Origin: Pseudomonas trivialis
Lineage (GTDB): Bacteria > Pseudomonadota > Gammaproteobacteria > Pseudomonadales > Pseudomonadaceae
Assembly: GCF_001439805.1 (NCBI RefSeq)
Contig: NZ_JYLK01000015.1
Location: 99,956 to 163,955 of the forward strand
Length of the DNA: 64,000 bases
Reading direction: 5' to 3'
Made by a program: the position numbers and the translations under genes
Notes under the pieces: model-generated
What the model was told of the DNA's origin: nothing
Database searches by the model: none
The model's input: the letters and a program-made list of their open reading frames with translations, nothing else
Part shown: in pieces, positions 53,567 to 60,540 of the stretch
How positions within the stretch are numbered: the first letter of the stretch is position 1
Layout: each line of letters begins with the position of its first letter

Positions 53567-54256
53567 ATGAGCCAGACCGCGACGATTTTGGTCATTGATG
53601 ATGAGCCGCAGATCCGCAAGTTTCTGCGCATCAGCCTGGCTTCCCAAGGCTATAAAGTGATCGAGGCCGGCACCGGCACCGAGGGCCTGGCCCAGGCGGC
53701 GCTGAACAAGCCGGACTTGCTGGTGCTCGACCTCGGCCTGCCGGACATGGACGGCCAACAGGTGCTGCGCGAGTTTCGCGAATGGTCCACGGTGCCGGTG
53801 CTGGTGCTGTCGGTCCGCGCCAGCGAAGGGCAGAAAGTCGAAGCCCTGGACGGTGGCGCCAACGACTATGTGACCAAGCCGTTCGGCATCCAGGAATTTC
53901 TCGCCCGTGTCCGCGCGTTGTTGCGCCAGGCGCCGGCGGGTGAGGCTCAGGAGGCCGCGTTGCGCTTCGGTCCGCTCACCGTGGACCTGGCCTATCGCCG
54001 GGTATTGCTCGACGGCGCCGAAGTGGCGCTGACCCGCAAGGAGTACGCGGTGCTGGCGCAACTGGCGCGCCATCCGGGGCGGGTGATCACCCAGCAGCAA
54101 CTGCTCAAGGACATTTGGGGCCCGACCCATACCGAGAACAGCCACTATCTGCGTATCGTGGTGGGGCACCTGCGGCAGAAGCTTGCGGATGATCCGACCC
54201 AACCGCGGTTTATCCTGACGGAGCCGGGGGTGGGGTATCGGTTGCTAAGCAGCTGA
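53567..54256 (+). CDS. kdpE: Response regulator KdpE
   Basis: A 229-aa OmpR-type regulator: receiver domain with acidic pocket (ILVIDDEPQIRKFL), phospho-acceptor Asp in LVLDLGLPDMDGQ near residue 52, and the Lys of YVTKPFG near 101, followed by a winged-helix domain (LTRKEYAVLAQLARHPGRVI). It activates kdpFABC. The start at 53567 (MSQTATILVIDDEP) is chosen over a TTG nine bases earlier. It follows kdpD by 37 bp. Confidence 0.96.
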   Translation: MSQTATILVIDDEPQIRKFLRISLASQGYKVIEAGTGTEGLAQAALNKPDLLVLDLGLPDMDGQQVLREFREWSTVPVLVLSVRASEGQKVEALDGGANDYVTKPFGIQEFLARVRALLRQAPAGEAQEAALRFGPLTVDLAYRRVLLDGAEVALTRKEYAVLAQLARHPGRVITQQQLLKDIWGPTHTENSHYLRIVVGHLRQKLADDPTQPRFILTEPGVGYRLLSS

Positions 54257-54292
54257 GTGCCGTTGCGGCTGGACTGGCCTCTTCGCCAAATA

Positions 54293-55330
54293 TCAACCCT
54301 GCTCACTCTCATACCGATCCAACGTATCGCTGGCAATCTCCCGCCCCAGCGCGATCAATTCCGGCGCCTTGTAAAACTCGAAAAACCGACACACGCGCTT
54401 GGGCACATTGATCAGCACATCCGGCGGGTACCCGGCGATCTTGTACTGCGCCAGCGATGTTTGCATCACCTCGAAACTCTGGTTGATCAAGTCCAGCAGC
54501 GACGCCGGCCCAACGTTGTCGATGATGAACGAACCGGTGGCCGACTTCGGCGCGCCGGGTTTTTCCGGCGCGGCGGCGGGCTGCTGGGATTCGGGCTCGG
54601 CCGATTCCAGCCACGGATTGATTTCCGCCGCGTGGGCCTGCAGGGCTTCCTGCTCGAGTTTCATCAACTGTTCGGCTTGCTTGCGGCGAAACGGCAGGTG
54701 CGAACCCAGTGATTTGGCCAGGCTGTTGAAGCGGCTCTTGAACGCCGGCGGGCGCTGGATCACGGGCAAATGGTAGTGCTTCTGGTTGGTGGCGTTGAGG
54801 TTGACCGCGATGATCAGGTCGCAATGGCTCGACACCACCGGCACGATCGGCAGCGGGTTGAGCAGGCCGCCGTCCACCAGCATGCGGTTGCCCTGCATCA
54901 CCGGGGTGAACAGGCTGGGGATCGCCGCCGAGGCGCGCATGGCCTGGTGCAGGCAGCCTTCCTGGAACCAGATTTCCTGCTGATTGGTCAGGTCGGTGGC
55001 GACGGCGGTGTAGGGGATGCGCAGGTCTTCGATATTGATCTCGCCGACGATCTTGCGGATCTGCCCGAACACTTTCTCGCCGCGAATGGCCCCCAGGCGA
55101 AAGCTCACGTCCACCAGGCGCAATACATCGAGGTAGTCCAGGCTTTCGATCCAGTTGCGATAGTCGTCCAGCTTGCCGGCGGCGTAGATCCCGCCCACCA
55201 CCGCGCCCATGGAGCAGCCGGCGATACAGGCGATGTCATAGCCGCGCCGTTCGATTTCCTCGATCACGCCGATATGGGCGTAACCCCGGGCCCCGCCGGA
55301 CCCCAACACCAAGGCAACACGTTTCTTCAT
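54293..55330 (-). CDS. Patatin-like phospholipase (RssA-like)
   Basis: A 345-aa protein with a patatin domain: oxyanion loop LVLGSGGARGYAHIGV at the N-terminus, the serine nucleophile in AGCSMGAVVGGIY near residue 40, and the catalytic Asp in MLVDGGLLNPLP near 160. A Pro/Ala-rich linker (about 240-275) precedes a small C-terminal region that relatives also have. It should be a cytosolic lipid acyl hydrolase; its substrate is unknown. The start at 55330 is backed by AGGACAGGGACT; an open frame from 55372 has no family sequence. It converges on kdpE. Confidence 0.88.
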   Translation of the reverse strand: MKKRVALVLGSGGARGYAHIGVIEEIERRGYDIACIAGCSMGAVVGGIYAAGKLDDYRNWIESLDYLDVLRLVDVSFRLGAIRGEKVFGQIRKIVGEINIEDLRIPYTAVATDLTNQQEIWFQEGCLHQAMRASAAIPSLFTPVMQGNRMLVDGGLLNPLPIVPVVSSHCDLIIAVNLNATNQKHYHLPVIQRPPAFKSRFNSLAKSLGSHLPFRRKQAEQLMKLEQEALQAHAAEINPWLESAEPESQQPAAAPEKPGAPKSATGSFIIDNVGPASLLDLINQSFEVMQTSLAQYKIAGYPPDVLINVPKRVCRFFEFYKAPELIALGREIASDTLDRYESEQG

Positions 55331-55548
55331 AGTCCCTGTCCTACAGAAAACAGGTGCCCACAATGCACCCATTGAGGGGGCCGCTTCAATCGTCGCGGCT
55401 GCTTCACAATAGTTCTCCAGAATAGGGAGGGGGCTAGGGTATGCTTCGGCAATCAGCGCTTCACGTTACAGGCTGTCCTACAAGGCACTTTTTGTCGTAG
55501 GCACCGTCTACAGCGTACGACTGTTTTTCTTATTTTGAGGTGTCATCA

Positions 55549-55827
55549 ATGAAAGCCTGGATGTGTGTGCCCGTGATTCTGTTGGCCTTGGCCGGTTGCG
55601 CCGGGAAAACCGCTTACCGCGACAGCTGCGGATCGCAATTGGACGCTGCCTGGAAAGAGTTGGACCTGGCCAAGGCCGAAGGTTTTGCTGGCACCGTCAG
55701 TTACTCCAAGGCCTTGTCGCTGTTGACGGGGGCCAAGACCCAGCAGCAATTCGAAGCGTTCGAGGGCTGCTCCAACAAGGCCGAAAAAGCGCGGTTCTAT
55801 ATTCGTGAGTCGCGCGCCGGTCGTTGA
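55549..55827 (+). CDS. Small putative lipoprotein
   Basis: A 92-aa protein with signal peptide and lipobox (ILLALAGCAG, Cys at about residue 17). The mature part is helical, with repeated Ala/Leu/Lys pattern (LDAAWKELDLAKAEGFAGTV) and two more Cys (DSCGSQ, EGCSNK) that may pair. It is probably anchored in the outer membrane and has no named domain that I recognise. GAGG lies ten bases before the ATG. The CHAD gene follows after 38 bp, so the two may be co-transcribed. Confidence 0.78.
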   Translation: MKAWMCVPVILLALAGCAGKTAYRDSCGSQLDAAWKELDLAKAEGFAGTVSYSKALSLLTGAKTQQQFEAFEGCSNKAEKARFYIRESRAGR

Positions 55828-55865
55828 TCGGTTAAACAGGGTTTTCATCGAAAAGGGAGGACAGG

Positions 55866-56627
55866 ATGTCAGCGTTGGTTGATCAGTTAGTCGCTCAGGT
55901 CATTGGCCTGGAAGTAGGGTTGCTGAGCTGCCAGGCTCGCCTTGCCGCCGTCACCGATGATGAAGCCCTTCACGACCTGCGCACCACCGTGCGCCGCCTG
56001 CGCAGTCTGCTGCGCCCGTTGCGTGATCTGCCGGGTGTCGAGCAGCTTGAATTGGCGGCCGGCACGGTGGGTCGTTTGACCACGCCGCTGCGCGACCGCG
56101 AGGTGCTGGCGGCGTATTTGCTTGATCAGGGTTATCAGGCGGCCGCGCAGCGTCGCCTGCAGCTGCAACCTGACGCCTATCGCCAGGTGGCGCAAAGCCA
56201 GGAGCTGGCGCACCTGCTGCAGATTCTCGATGCATTCCCACGATTTATTCGTGCCGCCCAGCGTCAGAAATTGCTCAAGGGCCTGCGTTCGCGTATCAAA
56301 AAGCGCCTGGCCAAACAATGGCGCCAGCTGGGTGATGCGCTGAACGATCCGAGCCACGATCGCCACCGGCTGCGGCTGTTGATCAAGCGCGTTCGTTATG
56401 CGGCCGAGGCTTACCCCGAGTTGGACAAGCTGCCGCCCAAAGCCGTACCGCGTCTGAAAAAGGCCCAGGGCGCCCTGGGTGACTGGCACGACTGCTGGCA
56501 GTGGCTGGCCCAGGCTGAGCGGCAGCTCGACCTGCTTCCCTGCGTGCCGGTTTGGCATATCACCATGACAAGGGCCGAGGTGCAGGCTGATCGGGTGCTG
56601 GACAAACTGCGCGCCGATTGTTTCTGA
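55866..56627 (+). CDS. CHAD domain-containing protein
   Basis: A 253-aa helical protein with the conserved-histidine alpha-helical domain. The two half-repeats show HDLRTTVRRLRSLLRPLRDL near residue 37 and HRLRLLIKRVRYAAEAYPEL near 160, each rich in basic residues. LGDWHDCWQWLAQAE follows near the end. CHAD proteins bind polyphosphate and often associate with polyphosphate granules or with CYTH-type triphosphatases; no CYTH gene is adjacent. A ribosome site AAAGGGAGGACAGG lies before the start. Confidence 0.9.
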   Translation: MSALVDQLVAQVIGLEVGLLSCQARLAAVTDDEALHDLRTTVRRLRSLLRPLRDLPGVEQLELAAGTVGRLTTPLRDREVLAAYLLDQGYQAAAQRRLQLQPDAYRQVAQSQELAHLLQILDAFPRFIRAAQRQKLLKGLRSRIKKRLAKQWRQLGDALNDPSHDRHRLRLLIKRVRYAAEAYPELDKLPPKAVPRLKKAQGALGDWHDCWQWLAQAERQLDLLPCVPVWHITMTRAEVQADRVLDKLRADCF

Positions 56628-56737
56628 ATGGGGGTTCACCCGCTTCTGCAGGTCCGGTTTTTGGCGGGAACAGGCGCTGTACCTTAAAGGCGTGATGGTT
56701 AAGATGCGTCGATCGATTTTCCTGATATGAGGCTGCC

Positions 56738-57535
56738 ATGCGCTTTAGTGATTTAATCGACGCAGTTCGTCGCAACCCACTGGATGTCACCCTCCCCGCC
56801 GAGTGGGGCCAGGGTCGCGCCAGCTTCGGCGGCCTGGTTGCCGCGCTGCTGTACGAAGCGATGATTGCCCAGGTGCCGGCCGGACGGCCGTTGCGCTCCC
56901 TGGCCGTCACCTTTGTGGGGCCCGTGGCGCCGGATGTGTCGGCCAGCTATCAGGTTGAAGTGTTGCGCGAAGGCAAGGCCGTCAGCCAATTGCTCGGTCG
57001 CGTGGTGCAGAACGGCGAAGTCGCAACCCTGGCGCAGGCCAGTTTCGGCGCTTCCCGCGTCTCGGAAATTGACGTGGCCAGCGAGCCGGCCCCGGTGTTC
57101 AAGCATTGGGAAGAAGGCGAGGACTTACCCTATATCAAGGGCGTCACCCCCGAGTTCATGCGGCACATGTCGATGCGCTGGACTGTGGGCGGTCTGCCGT
57201 TCAGCGGTCAGAAATCCCGCACCATGGGCGGCTGGATTCGTTTGCGTGGCGACGTGAAAGAGGAGCCCCTGACCGAAGCGCATATCCTCGCACTGGTCGA
57301 CGCCTGGCCGCCGGCCTTGCTCCCGCACCTGAGCAAACCGGCGCCGGGCAGTTCACTCACCTGGACCATCGAGTTCATTCAACCCCTGCAGGACCTCACC
57401 ACCCTCGACTGGTGCCAGTACCACGTCACCATCGAACATGCCCGCGACGGCTACGGCCACACCGCCGCCGCCTTTTGGAGCCCGAACGGCGCACTGATCG
57501 CCATCAGCCGCCAGACCGTGACCGTGTTCGCCTGA
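56738..57535 (+). CDS. Acyl-CoA thioesterase-like protein (TesB-type double hotdog)
   Basis: A 265-aa protein with two hotdog folds. The first begins WGQGRASFGGLVAALLYEAM near residue 23, followed by RSLAVTFVGPVAPDVSASYQ. The second includes GGWIRLRGDVKEEPLTEAHI near 165 and SLTWTIEFIQPLQDL. It should hydrolyse acyl-CoA esters in the cytosol; chain preference is not evident. It begins 110 bp after the CHAD gene and converges with a small membrane-protein gene five bases beyond its stop. Confidence 0.85.
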   Translation: MRFSDLIDAVRRNPLDVTLPAEWGQGRASFGGLVAALLYEAMIAQVPAGRPLRSLAVTFVGPVAPDVSASYQVEVLREGKAVSQLLGRVVQNGEVATLAQASFGASRVSEIDVASEPAPVFKHWEEGEDLPYIKGVTPEFMRHMSMRWTVGGLPFSGQKSRTMGGWIRLRGDVKEEPLTEAHILALVDAWPPALLPHLSKPAPGSSLTWTIEFIQPLQDLTTLDWCQYHVTIEHARDGYGHTAAAFWSPNGALIAISRQTVTVFA

Positions 57536-57540
57536 CACCT

Positions 57541-57756
57541 TCAGCGACGCTGCAACCCCAGGCCTGCGAGGATCCCGACCACACCCACGGCAACACTGGC
57601 CAGGCTGGTGCTGAACACACCCGAAGCGATCAGCAAAAAGCCGGTGATAAACAGCGGCACAGCGATCAACTGCAGCGCCTGGTGAGTGGCGTGTTGCTGG
57701 TTTTGCGGGTAGTTGCGCCATTGCCAGGCGGGAAAATCAGGATGACGTTTGCCCAT
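57541..57756 (-). CDS. Small two-helix membrane protein (DUF962/Mpo1-related)
   Basis: A 71-aa protein. The segment WRNYPQNQQHATHQALQLIA resembles the Asn-His motif of DUF962/Mpo1-like proteins. Two helices follow (LIAVPLFITGFLLIASGVF and ASVAVGVVGILAGLGL). It is about half the usual DUF962 length, so the family link is tentative. The stop lies five bases from the thioesterase stop on the opposite strand. Confidence 0.65.
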   Translation of the reverse strand: MGKRHPDFPAWQWRNYPQNQQHATHQALQLIAVPLFITGFLLIASGVFSTSLASVAVGVVGILAGLGLQRR

Positions 57757-57870
57757 GATGGTAAATCCTCTGTCCGTTTAAACAACATGGGCAGAGTTTA
57801 GGTGGGGCAGGGTGGGGGCGGCGAATTGGGGTTGGCTATGGGGGTCATAGACGACATGATTAAACTGTCT

Positions 57871-57981
57871 TCAGGCCCAAATGACGCAGTCATGGTCGTC
57901 CATGTGTACCAGAAACGTGAGGTCGCCATCGGTCACCCAGAACGGATAACCTTGTTCAATAGCAAGCTGAGTCTGGATCAT
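57871..57981 (-). pseudogene. Short ORF or fragment overlapping the immunity-like pseudogene end
   Basis: A 36-aa frame, MIQTQLAIEQGYPFWVTDGD and on to HMDDHDCVIWA, overlaps the last codons of the immunity-like pseudogene in another frame. The sequence is protein-like, perhaps the end of another immunity or accessory gene cut by recombination. Family unknown. Confidence 0.3.
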
Positions 57982-58370
57982 TCATGTATACGGATGGCCC
58001 GCCAAGAGAAGGATATTTAGTTCTAAATTCAATTAATGATCCTGTAGATTCCGCTCTTATGGAAAAGAAGTTTTCGTGCTTGTGTACTGACAGGTTAAGC
58101 GTATCCAATGTGGGTAAATTTTTTATGATGAGGTCGGTGATTCCGCCACAGCTAAGGCCTATTCGGCAAGTGTTGAATCCTTCTACAATCCATTTTTCAG
58201 GCGGTCTGTCTGGTACTTCAGGTATATCAAACTCCATGTTTATATGGGATCTGTTATTGTCTATGTTGAAGGAAAAAAGGGTTATTTTTCCTATCGGGAT
58301 CGACGTAGAGAATACTTGATTAAAAAATACTTCTTTCGAAATTATTCCAGAATTTCATTTTCTTGCTCAT
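57956..58370 (-). pseudogene. Frameshifted immunity protein, Imm50-like
   Basis: The ATG at 58370 opens MSKKMKFWNNFERSIF and hits a stop inside a run of six A/T (58322-58327). Shifting one frame there continues smoothly as NQVFSTSIPIGKITLFSFNI and on to IPEVPDRPPEKWIVEGFNTC and IIKNLPTLDTLNL. The pattern of a PP.KW motif after a beta-rich half resembles the Imm50 family that neutralises polymorphic toxins. The family name is by memory and not checked. One base lost from the run would restore a protein of about 137 aa. AT content and position fit a relic immunity gene of the Rhs locus. Confidence 0.55.
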
Positions 58371-58525
58371 AAAAATAGTGTTGTCCAGTTCGTTACAATA
58401 TTTAATTTTTTACCCTTGAATAGTCCAGCAAGTTGGGCCTTAGCCAGCAACTCCATCCGCAATCCCTCGCACTGTGTGATCAGGCGAAGGACTTTGCAGA
58501 GGTTGGAAGATAAAAGAAGTCGGCC
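58367..58525 (-). pseudogene. Possible toxin C-terminal tail preceding the Imm50-like pseudogene
   Basis: A 52-residue open tail reads VLRLITQCEGLRMELLAKAQ and ends KKLNIVTNWTTLFL. Its TGA overlaps the ATG of the frameshifted immunity gene (ATGA), the same coupling seen for the other two toxin-immunity pairs in this locus. No start or upstream part remains. A toxin origin is inferred from this overlap alone. Confidence 0.35.
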
Positions 58526-58537
58526 TTATTCGCGGGG

Positions 58538-58657
58538 ATGGATTTGGGATTGTGGGTGGGCAATATTCATACGCCGGAAGAATATGCTGAGGTGGAGAGT
58601 GTGGTGCAGCGGGTGTATTTGTTGAGTCGGATGATTATGGAGCTTTCGAAGCGGTGA
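58538..58657 (+). pseudogene. Short plus-strand gene fragment
   Basis: An ATG frame of 39 residues reads MDLGLWVGNIHTPEEYAEVE and ends YLLSRMIMELSKR. It looks like the natural C-terminus of a protein and lies opposite in strand to the Rhs genes. A stop stands nine codons before the ATG. Unidentified. Confidence 0.3.
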
Positions 58658-58666
58658 GTGGGGGGC

Positions 58667-59047
58667 TCATTCGGTGTTGAGTGAGCATGTTTTTGTTGCG
58701 GTAGCTTCTGCATCATAAGTAACTAGGCAGTTGAGTAAAGTTAGCATGAACTTCCTTTTGTTTAAGATTTCGTCTTCGAAGTATGTGTCAAATAGATAAA
58801 ATACAGACTCAAAGTCATCTCCCTTTTCTAGGAAATATTGAAGTGTATCGATATGCCAGCGCCTTTCATCAGGCTTGTATCTCATGAGCTCTGGTTTTGT
58901 AAGGGTTTCAAATAAGCTTATAAGTTCTTGTTCGTTGTTCACGTTTTTTGAACAAATCAACTCTTCTCTTTTAGAGTCTCGTGAGTTTTCTATGCAGTAA
59001 GTGAATAGGAGACCTTTGATGATTTGTAAATCTGGTTTAAATTTCAT
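58667..59047 (-). CDS. Putative immunity protein of the orphan Rhs toxin tip
   Basis: A 126-aa acidic, mostly helical cytosolic protein with no signal peptide, starting MKFKPDLQIIKGLLFTYCIE. The ATG overlaps the stop of the toxin tip by four bases (ATGA), the standard layout of polymorphic toxin-immunity pairs. It is AT-rich against the Rhs core. A sequence family is not recognised; motifs such as KPDERRWHIDTLQYFLEKGD may help a search. Since the toxin tip is now detached from any Rhs core, this gene may protect against sister cells that still carry it. Confidence 0.65.
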   Translation of the reverse strand: MKFKPDLQIIKGLLFTYCIENSRDSKREELICSKNVNNEQELISLFETLTKPELMRYKPDERRWHIDTLQYFLEKGDDFESVFYLFDTYFEDEILNKRKFMLTLLNCLVTYDAEATATKTCSLNTE

Positions 59048-59310
59048 TCGAGGTCACCATAGGCAGTGATAGGCTGTCCATTTTCATTTAAAAAGACTCT
59101 TGCATTTCTTGTTTTTCCGTATGTGTAATTTTCTTTTTTATAGCCTTCGCCAATAATTTTACCCATGTCCATTGGTCTTTTAGATACCGATAAATTTGTC
59201 TGCTTGAAGATGAGCTGTGCACGGTAGATAGCGTTTAACTGATCCCTGTGACTTAAAAAGTGAGTGGCTGCACTGGGCGGTCTAGGTTCTCCCGTATGGG
59301 GACCACCCAA
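59044..59310 (-). pseudogene. Orphan Rhs toxin C-terminal tip
   Basis: An 88-codon frame without its own convincing start (TTG at the edge of IS sequence). It reads PPSAATHFLSHRDQLNAIYR, then KRPMDMGKIIGEGYKKENYT and ends FLNENGQPITAYGDLE. This is the form of an Rhs or CDI toxin tip, but the delivery core is missing: the frame runs directly into the truncated end of an IS5-family transposase. The tip probably once formed the end of an Rhs protein here. The enzymatic class is not known to me. It is paired with the overlapping immunity gene. Confidence 0.6.
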
Positions 59311-60185
59311 AACGGATGCTCGACCTTAGCGCGAACCTAGGCCTTGGCCTTCTCGATTTTTCGGATCGCCTTGTACAAAACACTGCGTTTTCCGTGCTCT
59401 TTGTAAGTGCTGCGGCGAGCGGCAATCTGCCAAATGACCTTGCGCCCAGCGTGTTCTTCGCGCTTCTCGACCCCGGTGTAACCTGCGTCAGCGCAGACTA
59501 CGATTTCCTCGCCGTGCAGCAGTTTGGCAACCTGCGTGACGTCTGCCACATTGGCCGCTGTGACCTCGACGCTGTGCACCAGGCCTGACTCGTCGTCGGC
59601 GCCGATATGAGCTTTGGCGCCGAAATAGTACTGGTTACCTTTCTTGGTTTGATGCATCTCAGGGTCGCGTTTGCCATCTTTGTTCTTGGTCGAACTGGGC
59701 TCATGAATCAGCGTGGCATCGACGATAGTGCCTTGACGCAACGACAAGCCACGGTCGCCCAGATAACCATTAATTACGCTGAGAATCCCGATCGCCAACT
59801 CGTGCTTTTCCTGCAGACGACGGAAGTTGAGAATGGTGGTTTCGTCTGAAATGCGCTCCAGGCTCAGGCCTGAAAACTGACGCAGGATGGTCGTCTCATA
59901 CAGCGCTTCTTCCATCGCCGGATCGCTGTAGCCGAACCAGTTCTGCATCAGATGAACACGCAGCATCGCCATCAGTGGGTAGGCCGGACGGCCACCTTCG
60001 CCTTTTGGATAATAGGGCTCAATCAGGGCAATCAAAACCTTCCAGGGCACCGCCTGATTCATCTCGATCAGGAACAATTCCTTACGAGGCTCCTTGCGCT
60101 TGCCGGCGTATTCGGCGTCGGCGAAGGTCATCTGTTTCATCATCGAAAAGCTCGGCAACTGGTGTCCGGAGATTTTGCCAAATTA
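59309..60185 (-). mobile_element. IS5-family insertion sequence, 3'-truncated
   Basis: The element body runs from near TTTGGCAAAATCTCCGGACA on its 5' side (about 60185) to the transposase sequence VEHPF at about 59309, where it stops abruptly at the toxin tip. The right terminal repeat and the last transposase residues are lost. Exact ends and target duplication cannot be defined by eye. Confidence 0.6.
59337..60143 (-). pseudogene. IS5-family transposase with premature stop
   Basis: The frame starts MKQMTFADAEYAGKRKEPRK (ATG at 60140 or 60143) and carries the first two catalytic Asp residues in GTIVDATLI near residue 140 and VVCADAGYTG near 215. After IEKAKA a TAG codon interrupts it; the frame then continues VRAKVEHPF, which would contain the catalytic Glu of the DDE triad, before it is cut. 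CAG to TAG is the simplest origin of the stop. The product lacks the Glu and should be inactive. Confidence 0.82.
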
Positions 60186-60207
60186 GGAAGTCTTTTTCAG
60201 AGTTTCC

Positions 60208-60540
60208 TTAGAAGTAGAAAAAAACTCCCGTTTCCTTATCTAGTGCTAATTCATTAATGCTGATTAGTTTTTCCAGGAGTTTAGGGTTTTCGGGTAAAGA
60301 ATGCTTTTTTAGTATTTTAAGCATTTGTTCGAGCTCCTTGTGAGCGACGATATATTCATCTTCATAATCGTCAATGTTTTTTATAAGAGATGTGTTGATA
60401 ATGTTGAATAGTCCCGATTTTTCCAGTTGCAGATATTCAGAGTTTGTAAGGAGTAAACGTTCCAACAGGGTTGATGGGCAGGCATCAACGTCTAGTAGAG
60501 ACATCGCTTTTTTAGAAAGTGGGGTGCAAATTAATTTCAC
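60208..60540 (-). CDS. Putative immunity protein of the Rhs toxin
   Basis: A 110-aa cytosolic protein, helical and Leu/Glu/Lys-rich, starting MKLICTPLSKKAMSLLDVDA. The GTG start overlaps the Rhs stop by four bases (GTGA), which ensures co-translation. AT-rich like the toxin tip. No named family is recognised. By position it is the cognate immunity to the tip encoded at 60540-60974. Confidence 0.72.
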   Translation of the reverse strand: MKLICTPLSKKAMSLLDVDACPSTLLERLLLTNSEYLQLEKSGLFNIINTSLIKNIDDYEDEYIVAHKELEQMLKILKKHSLPENPKLLEKLISINELALDKETGVFFYF

